Assembly: GCA_035317605.1 (NCBI GenBank)
Contig: DATHGT010000254.1
Span: 1 to 51,205, forward strand
DNA from: DATHGT01 sp035317605
Lineage (GTDB): Bacteria > Methylomirabilota > Methylomirabilia > Rokubacteriales > CSP1-6
Direction of reading: 5' to 3'
Length of the DNA stretch: 51,205 nt
The stretch's first letter is position 1; each line of letters opens with the position of its first letter. The notes beneath the pieces are model-generated. The model saw only the letters and a list, made by a program, of their open reading frames with translations. It had not been told where the DNA came from and did no database searches. Positions 1-7,943 of this stretch are shown here, piece after piece. Made by a program: the position numbers and the translations under genes.

Positions 1-52
1 GGAGCGCCTGTTAATCAGTAGGTCGCAGGTTCGAGTCCTGCCCGGGGAGCCA
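1..52 (+). tRNA. tRNA-Asn (GTT), 3' part, with shortened anticodon arm
   Basis: The visible part has the anticodon loop CTGTTAA (anticodon GTT at 10-12), a T-arm with a GCAGG/CCTGC stem (25-29 with 37-41) around TTCGAGT, the 3' acceptor strand CCGGGGA, discriminator G49 and an encoded CCA at 50-52. The 5' half lies outside the window. Only three bases (7-9) separate the end of the D-stem from the anticodon where seven are expected. The 3' strand TCAGT therefore lacks its full 5' partner, as if GACT had been lost. It is either a defective copy or an assembly error. Confidence 0.75.
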
Positions 53-157
53 ACCTTTTCGACGCTTCGATACCGTCTCGTTTCTGGGGTCCTGACTACG
101 CTCCTTGACTTCGAGTCGTACACGGCGTACGCCGGCAACAACCGAGGGGAGGAGACC

Positions 158-2812
158 ATGAATCGCCACGTCCTCGTCCGTGCAGCGCTGGCCGCTACCT
201 GGTTCGTCGCCGCCGTGCCCGCCACGGCCCGCACGGATGGCATGGTGCCGCCACCGGATTCGGACGGTGCGCTCCGGCTCGAGATGCTGTCGGGCCCGGC
301 GCAATACGTCAGCGGCGGAGCCGCACGGGTCCGGGTCGTCGTCCCCGCGTCAGTGCCGCTCGGCCAGGCCAGGGTCGAGCTGAACGGGGTGGACGTGACC
401 TCCTCCTACGCCGCCGACGACCAGGCGCCGCATGCGCTCGAGGGCGTGCTGAGGGGACTGCCGCTCGGCCCGAGCACGGTCAAGGCAAGCGTGGCGAGCG
501 CTGGCACCGCGCTGACGCTCGTGAACCATCCGATCACCGGCCCGATGTTCGCCGGGCCCAAGCAACCCGACTTCTTCTGCTCGACGCCGTCCCACCTCGC
601 CGGGTTCGACCTCACGGGGCCGTTCCTCGACGCGGACTGCTCACTGCCGACGCGCGTCGACTACTACTATCGCGCCTCCAACGGAGGGTGGAAGCCGTAC
701 GACGCGGCAGCACCCCGTCCTTCCGACATGACCACGACGACGACGAGCACCGGCGACACGGTCGACTTCGTCATCCGCTGGGAGCGCGGCACGATCAACC
801 GCTTCATCTACACGATCGCCGTTCTCGACCCGACGCGAACCGGGCCGTCGTCGCTGCCGTACTGGAACCGCAAGCTCATCTACTACTTCGGCGGCGGCGT
901 CGCCATCGGCCACTACCAGGGCTCGAACACCCGGGACGAGTCGCGGCACCCGTACGGGCTCGGCCAGGGCTATGCGATCGCGTGGTCGACGGGCACGAAG
1001 ACGGACACCCACTACAACCTGGTCCTCGGCGGCGAGACGGCGCTGATGGTGAAGTCCCGCTTCGTCACCGAGTACGCCGATCCGCAGTACACGGTCGGCC
1101 TCGGCGGGTCCGGCGGCGGGGTCCAGCAGTACATCTACGGCCAGAACCATTCCGGTCTGCTCGACGGTGCGATCCCGCAGTACTCCTTCCCGGACATGGT
1201 CTCGCAGATCATCCATGTCGGCGACTGCGAGCTGCTCGAGCGCTGGATGGATCTGAGGGTGCTCGCGGATTCGGGCTCGAAGTGGCGCGTCTGGACGAAC
1301 CGGTCGTGGCTCGAGGGGCTCGCCTCCTCGAACACGGTCACGAACCAATACCGGCTGCTGACGCCGTGGCTCGCCGCGCCCGGCTCGACGGAGTGCGTCA
1401 ACGGCTGGCGAGGCCTCTCCCCGCTGGGGCTCAACCCGCACTTCGGCACCGCGCCCGGGATCACGCCTCAGCAGCAGGCGCAGGTCGAGTGGACACACTG
1501 GAATGACGTCGTCAACGTCTACGGCCGCGACGCCAGCGGCTTCGCCCGCCGGACGCTGGACAACGTCGGCGTCCAGTACGGCCTGCAGGCGCTGGTCGAC
1601 GGGCACATCTCTCCGGCCGAATTCCTCGATCTCAACGCCACGATCGGCAGCTGGAAGGCATCGAAGGACATGGCGCAGGAGGGGTGCCCATACATCACGA
1701 GCGCATGCCCCTTCGACATCGACGTCTGGAGCGCGCGGAACATGACTGGCCCCGTCCCCATCGCTCCCCGCGCGGAGGGCAGCCTCGAGGCGATGCGCGC
1801 GGCCTACCGATGGGGACTCGTCTTCGACGGCAAGATCGACATCCCGGTCATCGACTGGCGCCACTACCTCGACGGTGAGCTGGACATGCACAACGCGCGG
1901 CAGTCGTTCGCCGCTCGGTCGCGCATGCTCACGCGCGACGGCGACGCGTCGAACCAGGTGATCTGGTTCACCGACGCACGGCCCGCACGCGCGTTCGACC
2001 AGACACCGATGGCGCTCGGGGCGATGGATCAGTGGCTCGAGAACCTCCGGGCGAATCCGCAGCTCGGTGTCGCCGGCAACAAGCCCACCGAGGCGGTCGA
2101 CAGCTGCTTCGCCACGAACGGGACACTCATCTACCGCGGAACGGACGCCTGGCGCGGCATCATCGACCCAGGCGCACCGGGCCCGTGCACCCAGCTCTTC
2201 GAGATCCACGGGACTTCGCGCACGGTCGCCGGCGCCCCGTTCGACGAGGCGCTCTTCAAGTGCCGGCGCCAATCCGTCGAGGCGGCGATCGCCCGCGGTC
2301 TCTACGGTTCGTGGCGGCCGGGCGTCCTGGAAGTCGCGCTGCTAAAGGAAGTCTTCCCGAGCGGTGTCTGCGACTACTCACAGGGTGACGCGGGGAGGCC
2401 CGATGGTCTCCCTCTGAGTCTCTCAGCCAGCGTCAACCAGCAGACGTTCACGGTCGGGCAATCGCTGAGTGCCGGCGGCGCCGTCAATGATCCGGGACTC
2501 CCCGCCGCCGCCGATTTCTACGTCGGCATCCTGAGGCCGGATGGCTCGATTCAGTTCTTCACCAACGCGGGCATCGTGCTCGGCAACGTCGCCGACGCCA
2601 CGTCGTTCCGTCCCCTCGCGGTCGCGGTGCCGCTGGGGACGCCCTTTTCGGTCAACGCGCCGAGCTTCTATACACACCAATGGTCGGCTGGCGACCTGCA
2701 CGGCGGCTATGTCTTCTTCGTCGCCGCGGTGAAGACGGGCGCTCTGGCCGGCGGCACCGTCCCGAGCGACCAGATCCTCGGGCTCGCCACCGCCTCCTTC
2801 TCGTTCCAATGA
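158..2812 (+). CDS. DUF6351 family secreted protein (alpha/beta-hydrolase-like)
   Basis: An 884-residue protein with an N-terminal signal peptide (hydrophobic stretch near residues 8-24, cleavage near the ATA-RT site), so it is exported. I recognise the DUF6351 family: the core around residues 240-350 carries GGGVAIGHYQG and, near residue 318, a glycine-rich LGGSGGG turn that looks like the nucleophile elbow of an alpha/beta hydrolase such as a tannase. Substrate is unknown. The ATG is preceded by a strong GGGGAGGAG ribosome site. The C-terminal ~130 residues look like a separate beta-rich domain. It stands alone between the tRNA and a convergent operon. Confidence 0.8.
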   Translation: MNRHVLVRAALAATWFVAAVPATARTDGMVPPPDSDGALRLEMLSGPAQYVSGGAARVRVVVPASVPLGQARVELNGVDVTSSYAADDQAPHALEGVLRGLPLGPSTVKASVASAGTALTLVNHPITGPMFAGPKQPDFFCSTPSHLAGFDLTGPFLDADCSLPTRVDYYYRASNGGWKPYDAAAPRPSDMTTTTTSTGDTVDFVIRWERGTINRFIYTIAVLDPTRTGPSSLPYWNRKLIYYFGGGVAIGHYQGSNTRDESRHPYGLGQGYAIAWSTGTKTDTHYNLVLGGETALMVKSRFVTEYADPQYTVGLGGSGGGVQQYIYGQNHSGLLDGAIPQYSFPDMVSQIIHVGDCELLERWMDLRVLADSGSKWRVWTNRSWLEGLASSNTVTNQYRLLTPWLAAPGSTECVNGWRGLSPLGLNPHFGTAPGITPQQQAQVEWTHWNDVVNVYGRDASGFARRTLDNVGVQYGLQALVDGHISPAEFLDLNATIGSWKASKDMAQEGCPYITSACPFDIDVWSARNMTGPVPIAPRAEGSLEAMRAAYRWGLVFDGKIDIPVIDWRHYLDGELDMHNARQSFAARSRMLTRDGDASNQVIWFTDARPARAFDQTPMALGAMDQWLENLRANPQLGVAGNKPTEAVDSCFATNGTLIYRGTDAWRGIIDPGAPGPCTQLFEIHGTSRTVAGAPFDEALFKCRRQSVEAAIARGLYGSWRPGVLEVALLKEVFPSGVCDYSQGDAGRPDGLPLSLSASVNQQTFTVGQSLSAGGAVNDPGLPAAADFYVGILRPDGSIQFFTNAGIVLGNVADATSFRPLAVAVPLGTPFSVNAPSFYTHQWSAGDLHGGYVFFVAAVKTGALAGGTVPSDQILGLATASFSFQ

Positions 2813-2846
2813 GGGAAATGTAAGGCGACGGGCGGCGGACACGGCA

Positions 2847-4322
2847 CTACCGCGGCGGGATGCTCATCTCGAACTTGAAAAAATCGTCCGGATCCCACTG
2901 TTGCTTCACCGGGACGAGGACCTGCGGCAGCTTGTTCTTGTAGTACTCCGCGAGCGGGATGTCACGATCGACGAAGTTGATGAACGCGCCGTCGGTATAC
3001 GGCGCCATGGTCTTGCGGAAGCTCTCGATCCAGGCGATGCACCGCTTGTCGAGACGCGGGGCGTCCGGCCGCCACCACGCCTGGTACTGCAACAGCACGG
3101 CGCGATCGCGAAACGCGTAGGCGCTGGCCAGCGGCTCGTCGAAGGCGGCGCCACCGAGGCAGTGCAGGCTCACGTACTGGCGGGCGAGTTCGGGCGGCTC
3201 GGGCGCGGTTCTCCGGATCACATTGGTCAGCGCCGGAACGAGGTTCGGGTTCACCTGCCGGCGAACGAAGCCCGAGGAGATCTTGTGCCGAAGTGAAACC
3301 CCCGCACAGGTGCTGGTCAGATCCGGCGAAGCGCCGGCCGCGGCGCCGGAGAGCGTCGGACCCGGTTGGTATCCGGGGTGCGTCCCCAGGTGTTCGCGCA
3401 ACCGCTCCCGCTCGCGTCGGTCGAGCCGCAGGGCGCCTTTCCCCTTGCGTGGCCGAAAAGGACTCAGTGTGTACTTGATCTCGCGCGGCACCGCTTGTCC
3501 CTTCAGGAGCCTGTCCAGCGTGCGCTGCGCGTTGGGAATGCTGCCGAGATATCGTCCGCTGAGGAGCAGGCGATCGTTGGTGCCGGACGGCGCCACGAGC
3601 AGACGCATGAAGGTGGTCAGATCGTGGTCCTCGTCGCGCGGGAACACGCTCATCCAGCGCTTCAGGAGCTGATCGAGGCTGTCCCCGGGGAGCTGGGCAT
3701 CGCCCCACGTGACGGACACGTCGACGTACCCGTACGTCATCGGATGGAGCCGGAAGCAGAATCGCGTGATCACGCCGAAGTTGCCGCCGCCGCCGCCGCG
3801 CAGCGCTTCGAGCAGGCGCTGGTCCTCGGGGTGTCCCGGCCTGGGGATCTCGTGAATCTCGCCGGCCGCGGTGACGATCTCGACGCCGATGAGGCTGTCG
3901 CAGGTCAGACCGAACTGGCGCAATCCGAAGCCCCAGCCGCCCCCCTGGGTCAGCCCGCCGACGTGCACGTCGCCGCACGCGCCCCCCGGAAAGTAGTAGC
4001 CGCGCCGCCACAGCTCGACGTATACGTCCGCCAGCGCCGCCCCGGCACCGATCCAGACGCGCCCCGGCCTCCCTTCCTCGAATTGAAACGAGTTGATGGA
4101 GGAGACGTCGATGAGGAGCACGCCGTTGGCGCTGCACATGCCCTCGTGCTGATGGCCGCCGGATCGAATCCGAACGCCGCTGGCGCCCGCAGCGGCGATC
4201 GCCTTCTTGACGTCCGCGGCGTTGGCGCAGTAGTAGATCGCCGACGGGCGGTAGTCGAAGCGCGCGTTGGAGATGACGCGGTCCTTGTTGTAGCCGGGAT
4301 CGCCGGGACGAACGATTCTCAT
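2847..4322 (-). CDS. FAD-linked oxidoreductase, berberine-bridge (BBE) type
   Basis: A 491-residue flavoprotein of the vanillyl-alcohol-oxidase/PCMH fold. RSGGH near residues 53-57 provides the histidine that links FAD covalently in this family. GGACGDVHVGG places Cys116 where bicovalent berberine-bridge-type enzymes attach the second bond, so bicovalent flavin is likely. The C-terminal BBE segment (YYKNKLPQVLVPVKQQWDPD) completes the family pattern. There is no signal peptide, so it is probably cytoplasmic. The ATG follows GAGAGGA. It lies 25 bp downstream of a substrate-binding protein gene, suggesting oxidation of an imported compound; the compound itself cannot be told. Confidence 0.85.
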   Translation of the reverse strand: MRIVRPGDPGYNKDRVISNARFDYRPSAIYYCANAADVKKAIAAAGASGVRIRSGGHQHEGMCSANGVLLIDVSSINSFQFEEGRPGRVWIGAGAALADVYVELWRRGYYFPGGACGDVHVGGLTQGGGWGFGLRQFGLTCDSLIGVEIVTAAGEIHEIPRPGHPEDQRLLEALRGGGGGNFGVITRFCFRLHPMTYGYVDVSVTWGDAQLPGDSLDQLLKRWMSVFPRDEDHDLTTFMRLLVAPSGTNDRLLLSGRYLGSIPNAQRTLDRLLKGQAVPREIKYTLSPFRPRKGKGALRLDRRERERLREHLGTHPGYQPGPTLSGAAAGASPDLTSTCAGVSLRHKISSGFVRRQVNPNLVPALTNVIRRTAPEPPELARQYVSLHCLGGAAFDEPLASAYAFRDRAVLLQYQAWWRPDAPRLDKRCIAWIESFRKTMAPYTDGAFINFVDRDIPLAEYYKNKLPQVLVPVKQQWDPDDFFKFEMSIPPR

Positions 4323-4347
4323 GGTTCCTCTCCGCGTTCCGTGACGC

Positions 4348-5877
4348 CTACTTGCCCTTGAGCCGCACGTCCTCGTAGGGGGCGGAGAACGAGTAGCCGG
4401 TGATCAGCCCGAGACCCGACTCCTGCACTCTCGGCCCGTAGCCGCTCATCAAGCCGACCTGGACGACGGGCGCGACCATCGCCTTGTCGTGGATCAGCTG
4501 CTGGATGCGGTGTACCACAGTCTCGCGCCGCTTCCGGTCGAGCTCGGTGCCCTGCTCGCGGAAGAGCCCGTCGATGTCCGGGTAGCTGCCGTACACGTAC
4601 GCGCCTCCTCCCGCGATGAAGGCTTCGATCCGCGTCGCGGCGTTGCCGAAGGCGGCGCTTCCCGTGACCACGAGGTTCTTGTACTTCTTGTCGCTATAGC
4701 CCTTCTGGAACGCGGCGCGCTCGAGCGGCCGCAGCTTCGCGCGAATGCCGACAGCGTGGAGCGAGTTGACGACGGACTCGCCGAAGCCGACGACCCCCGC
4801 GTCGACGGTGCAGTCACCCGCGTCGACCCCGTTCGGATATCCGGCCTCGGTCAGGAGCTGCTTCGCCCGCGCGGGATCGTATTGCGGGGGAGGCGGCGCC
4901 CAGAACAAGTCGAAGGTGTTCGGAATGATCGAGTTCGTGAGCAGCGAGTGCCCGAGCGTCTCGGCCTGGTTGATCGTGGGCCGATCGATCGCGAGGTTGG
5001 CGGCGAGGCGCACGCGCCGGTCGTGCCATGGAGATTTTGGATCCCACTGGTCGAGGAGCGCGACCCAGAGCATCACGCTGGACACCACGGGCCGCAGCGT
5101 GAGTCCACGCGTCCGGCGAAGGTCCTCGGCGAGCGACGCCGTCATCCAGTACGTGACGTCGATCTCACCGCTCTTGAGGGCGGCGTATCGCGTGGCCGGA
5201 TCCGGGATCACGCGCAGGACCAGGCGCTTCACGCTCGGCGTCTTTCGCCAGTACCCCTCGACCGCCTCCATGACGAGCTCGACGCCCGGCGTGAACGAGA
5301 CGAACCGGTAGGGGCCGGCCCCGATGGGCGCCTTCTTGAATCCTTCGTCGCCGACCTTCTCCACGTACTTCTTCGGCACGACCCAGCCGGCGCCGGTCGC
5401 CGTCGAGTAGAACATGAGGAAGTCGGGCCACGGCTGCCTCAGGCGGAAACGGACGCGGCCCGGATCCGGAGTCTCGACCGCGGCCACCCGGTCCTTGAGG
5501 GTCTTGTTGGCGGAGCCGCGATAGCGCTCGAACGAGAACTTGACGTCCTCGGCGGTGACCGGCTCGCCGTTGTGAAACTTCACGCCGCGGCGTAGCACAA
5601 ACTCGTACGTGAGCCCATCAGGGGAGACGGTCCACGACTCGGCGAGCGCCGGCGCCAGCGGGTTGCCGGGCAGCGCCTTCAGCATCGCGTCGTGGAGTCC
5701 GTACAGCACCATGAACGGCGTCACGATGCCAGGGGTCTCGGCGGGATCGAACCACGTCGGGGCAAGCGAGATGTGGACGCCCCAGGTCATCTGGCCCTCG
5801 GGCGCGGCGCCAGCGGGTAGGGCAGCGACCGCGGAGATCAGCAGTACGAGGACGGCGACTGAGAGGAGGGATCTCAT
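4348..5877 (-). CDS. ABC transporter substrate-binding protein, family 5
   Basis: A periplasmic solute-binding protein of the DppA/OppA class (about 510 residues). It has a signal peptide (MRSLLSVAVLVLLISAVAAL), then the family landmarks WTVSPDGLTYEFVLR, GVKFHNGEPVTAEDVKFSF, GAGPYRF and LLTEAGYPNG. I place the start at the second of two adjacent ATGs, 6 nt after a GGAGG; an upstream in-frame ATG at 5919 would add 14 residues before the signal peptide. No permease or ATPase gene is nearby. It is followed on the same strand by a BBE flavoprotein, presumably acting on related substrates. Confidence 0.9.
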   Translation of the reverse strand: MRSLLSVAVLVLLISAVAALPAGAAPEGQMTWGVHISLAPTWFDPAETPGIVTPFMVLYGLHDAMLKALPGNPLAPALAESWTVSPDGLTYEFVLRRGVKFHNGEPVTAEDVKFSFERYRGSANKTLKDRVAAVETPDPGRVRFRLRQPWPDFLMFYSTATGAGWVVPKKYVEKVGDEGFKKAPIGAGPYRFVSFTPGVELVMEAVEGYWRKTPSVKRLVLRVIPDPATRYAALKSGEIDVTYWMTASLAEDLRRTRGLTLRPVVSSVMLWVALLDQWDPKSPWHDRRVRLAANLAIDRPTINQAETLGHSLLTNSIIPNTFDLFWAPPPPQYDPARAKQLLTEAGYPNGVDAGDCTVDAGVVGFGESVVNSLHAVGIRAKLRPLERAAFQKGYSDKKYKNLVVTGSAAFGNAATRIEAFIAGGGAYVYGSYPDIDGLFREQGTELDRKRRETVVHRIQQLIHDKAMVAPVVQVGLMSGYGPRVQESGLGLITGYSFSAPYEDVRLKGK

Positions 5878-5996
5878 CATGAGCCTCCAGCGGGGTGGAT
5901 CGATGGGCCACCGTACCATGAGCGCTAGTTTCTGTCCTGAAGCGTGCCCGAAGGAATCTTCAAGTGGTAATGTTGGCTCGCCGTGAAGGAGAGGAC

Positions 5997-6815
5997 ATGC
6001 TGATCGTCGACGCGCAGATCCACCTCTGGAATGCCGGGAACCCCACCAGCCCCTGGCACCGGCAGGTACCCGCCTACCTGAAGGACGACGCGCTCGCGGA
6101 AATGGATGCCGGCGGGATCGATGCCTCCCTGCTCACCCCGCACACGCCGTGGGACCCGAACGCGAACGAGCTGTGCATCGAGGCCGTGCGCCAGCACCCC
6201 GATCGGTTCGCGATCCTCGGCAACTTCCCGCTCGACCAGCCCGAGAGTCGCACCCTAGTCGACACGTGGAAGCAACGCCCGGGGATGCTCGGCTGCCGCT
6301 TCACGTTCCCGCCCCCACACCAGAGTCAGTGGCCGACGGACGGGACCATCGACTGGCTGTGGCCGGCGGCGGAGCGCGCCGGCCTGCCCATCGCGCTGAT
6401 GGCGGCCAACTTTCTTCCGAAGGTCGGCGAGGTTGCGCAGCGGCATCCGAACCTCAAGCTGATCCTCGATCACCTCGGCCGACCCTCCGGCGTGACGAGC
6501 CCGAACGAACGCTGGGCAAATCTCCAGGAAGTGCTGGCCCTCGCGAAGTACCCCAACGTCGCGATGAAGGCCACGGGCGCGCCGAGCTACTCCGACCAGC
6601 CGTACCCGTACCGCGACATCCACGACAAGCTGCGCCAGCTCTATGACGCCTTTGGCCCCGCGCGCTGGTTCTGGGGCACCGACATCACGCGCATGCCCTG
6701 CCCGTGGCGCCAGTGCGTGACGCTGTTCACCGAAGAGCTGCCGTGGCTCCGCGGGCGTGATCTCGAGCTCGTCATGGGCCGCGCCGTGTGCGACTGGCTC
6801 GGCTGGAAACGGTGA
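5997..6815 (+). CDS. Amidohydrolase family 2 (TIM-barrel metal hydrolase)
   Basis: A 272-residue cytoplasmic hydrolase. It opens with MLIVDAQIHLW, the variant of the N-terminal DxH metal motif seen in amidohydrolase-2 lactonases and decarboxylases. It also has LILDHLGRP with a barrel histidine and WFWGTDITR with the late aspartate. Its small size resembles L-fuconolactonase and 2-pyrone-4,6-dicarboxylate lactonase rather than large deaminases. The ATG chosen follows AAGGAGAGGAC; an in-frame start 33 bp upstream lacks such a site. It is divergent from the substrate-binding protein operon. Confidence 0.85.
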   Translation: MLIVDAQIHLWNAGNPTSPWHRQVPAYLKDDALAEMDAGGIDASLLTPHTPWDPNANELCIEAVRQHPDRFAILGNFPLDQPESRTLVDTWKQRPGMLGCRFTFPPPHQSQWPTDGTIDWLWPAAERAGLPIALMAANFLPKVGEVAQRHPNLKLILDHLGRPSGVTSPNERWANLQEVLALAKYPNVAMKATGAPSYSDQPYPYRDIHDKLRQLYDAFGPARWFWGTDITRMPCPWRQCVTLFTEELPWLRGRDLELVMGRAVCDWLGWKR

Positions 6816-6819
6816 AGAC

Positions 6820-7206
6820 CTAGCGTCCGCGGAGCTTCTCCATCGTCCGGGTCAGCTCCGCCACGCCGCGGCGAATCTCGGATTCACGGATGGCGGCGAA
6901 TCCAAGCAGCTGCTCGCCCGGGTGGACGTCGAGGCCCAGCTCGCCGACCCGCACGGGCACGATCCTGGCGCCCACCGATTCAAACGCGGCTGTGGCTCCC
7001 GGATAGCCGGGGTCTTCCATCCAGACCGCATCGCCGCGCTTCAGGGCGAGCCGGGTCACCAGGTCGAGCGCCTGCTGGACACCGGAGACGACGATCACTT
7101 GATCGGCCGTGCATCGCACGCCCCGCGACAATCCCAGGTATGCCGCGATGGCCTCCCGCAGCGGCGCGTCCATATCTCGGTTTAAGCTGAGTCCCGTGGC
7201 AACCAC
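6820..7206 (-). pseudogene. MocR/PdxR-type regulator remnant (aminotransferase-like part)
   Basis: The 128-residue frame reads like pieces of the aminotransferase-like domain of a MocR regulator: LREAIAAYLGLSRGVRC, VIVVSGVQQALDLV and VWMEDPGYPGA. After GLDVHP it jumps straight to the extreme C-terminus (LLGFAAIRESEIRRGV), so the PLP-lysine region is missing. The DNA-binding N-terminus is absent too: a TAG lies immediately upstream of the GTG. It is therefore a doubly deleted relic, not a working regulator. It abuts the selenoprotein gene head to head, so the deletion end may mark a rearrangement. Confidence 0.75.
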
Positions 7207-7237
7207 CTAGATGACTCAGCCAGCGGGGAGGTCACAC

Positions 7238-7813
7238 ATGTCTGCCATGCCACGGATCCGCCCGGTCGACGCCGACACCGCGGAAGGGGCCTTGAAGGAA
7301 ATCGTCGACGGAAATCGAAGCCGATGGGGCAAGCCGCTCCTGCCCTACCTCTTGTACGCGCGCAGCCCGGCGATCTTCAAGGGCACGATGGCGATGTGGG
7401 ACGCCGTGCGCAGCTTCGAGAAGATCGACGCGCAGCTCAAGAGCCTGGTCAACCGCCGCGTCGCGTGGTGGAACGGGTGCCCGTTCTGACAGGACGCCAA
7501 CGCTGCCGTCGGCAGCCAGCTCGGAATCTCGACGGAGAAGTTGAACGCGCTGCACGACTACGCGAAGAGCCCGCTCTTCAACGCGGCCGAGCGCGTGGCC
7601 CTCGCGTACGCCGACGCGATGACGGACACCGCGCGCGACGTCGACGATGCGCTGTTCGCGCGGGTGCGCGAGCACTACGACGAGGAGCAGATCGCGGAGC
7701 TCACGATGCTGATCGCGTGGGAGAACGCGAGCTCGCGCTTCAACCGGGCGCTCCGCGTCCCCTCCGCGGAGCTCTGGAAGCCGACCTCACGCGAGAGCCC
7801 AGGCACCGCTTGA
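7238..7813 (+). CDS. AhpD / carboxymuconolactone-decarboxylase-like selenoprotein (CxxU)
   Basis: Read through an in-frame TGA (7487-7489) this encodes a 191-residue protein of the AhpD-like superfamily. The frame and family resemblance continue on both sides: RRVAWWNGCPF, then the TGA, then QDANAAVGSQLG and AERVALAYADAMTD. The TGA sits exactly at the second cysteine of the CxxC redox motif, giving Cys81-Pro-Phe-Sec84. A 6-bp hairpin follows at SECIS spacing. AhpD-like CxxU selenoproteins are known, so selenocysteine is more likely than a nonsense mutation. Start: ATG 6 nt after GGGGAGG. Likely role: thiol-dependent peroxide or disulfide chemistry. A standard gene caller would split it into two short genes. 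Confidence 0.82.
7487..7516 (+). promoter_or_regulatory. Putative bacterial SECIS element with Sec UGA codon
   Basis: Downstream of the TGA at 7487-7489 lies a perfect 6-bp hairpin, GCTGCC (7502-7507), loop GTC (7508-7510), GGCAGC (7511-7516). Eighteen bases separate the TGA from the apical loop, and the first loop base is G. Both agree with the bacterial SECIS rule of a small loop beginning with G about 16-37 nt after the UGA. The hairpin lies inside the coding sequence, as expected in bacteria, where it would bind SelB. Confidence 0.75.
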
Positions 7814-7943
7814 AAGCCCCGAGCGCGGTGATGACCGGGTCGCGGGTGTTCGAGGGCGGTGCGCGAAACTGTCCCCCCTTGTGCTCGATGACCCGCGCGG
7901 CTAAGCTCACGCCCAAAGGAAGGGGTCTGCCGGCAAACAAAGA

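Noticed and set aside
105..133. TTGACT-N17-TACGCC as a promoter for the DUF6351 gene
   Set aside because: The -35 is reasonable but the -10 matches the consensus at too few positions to call.
11..304. Minus-strand small frame ending in QDSNLRPTD
   Set aside because: This is the familiar spurious translation of a tRNA 3' end read backwards.
641..2272. Long minus-strand frame inside the DUF6351 gene
   Set aside because: The translation is low-complexity and charged without family resemblance; the plus-strand protein explains the region.
7487..7813. Reading the TGA in the AhpD-like gene as a simple pseudogene stop
   Set aside because: The downstream frame is intact for over 100 codons, the stop replaces the catalytic Cys exactly and a SECIS-like hairpin follows.
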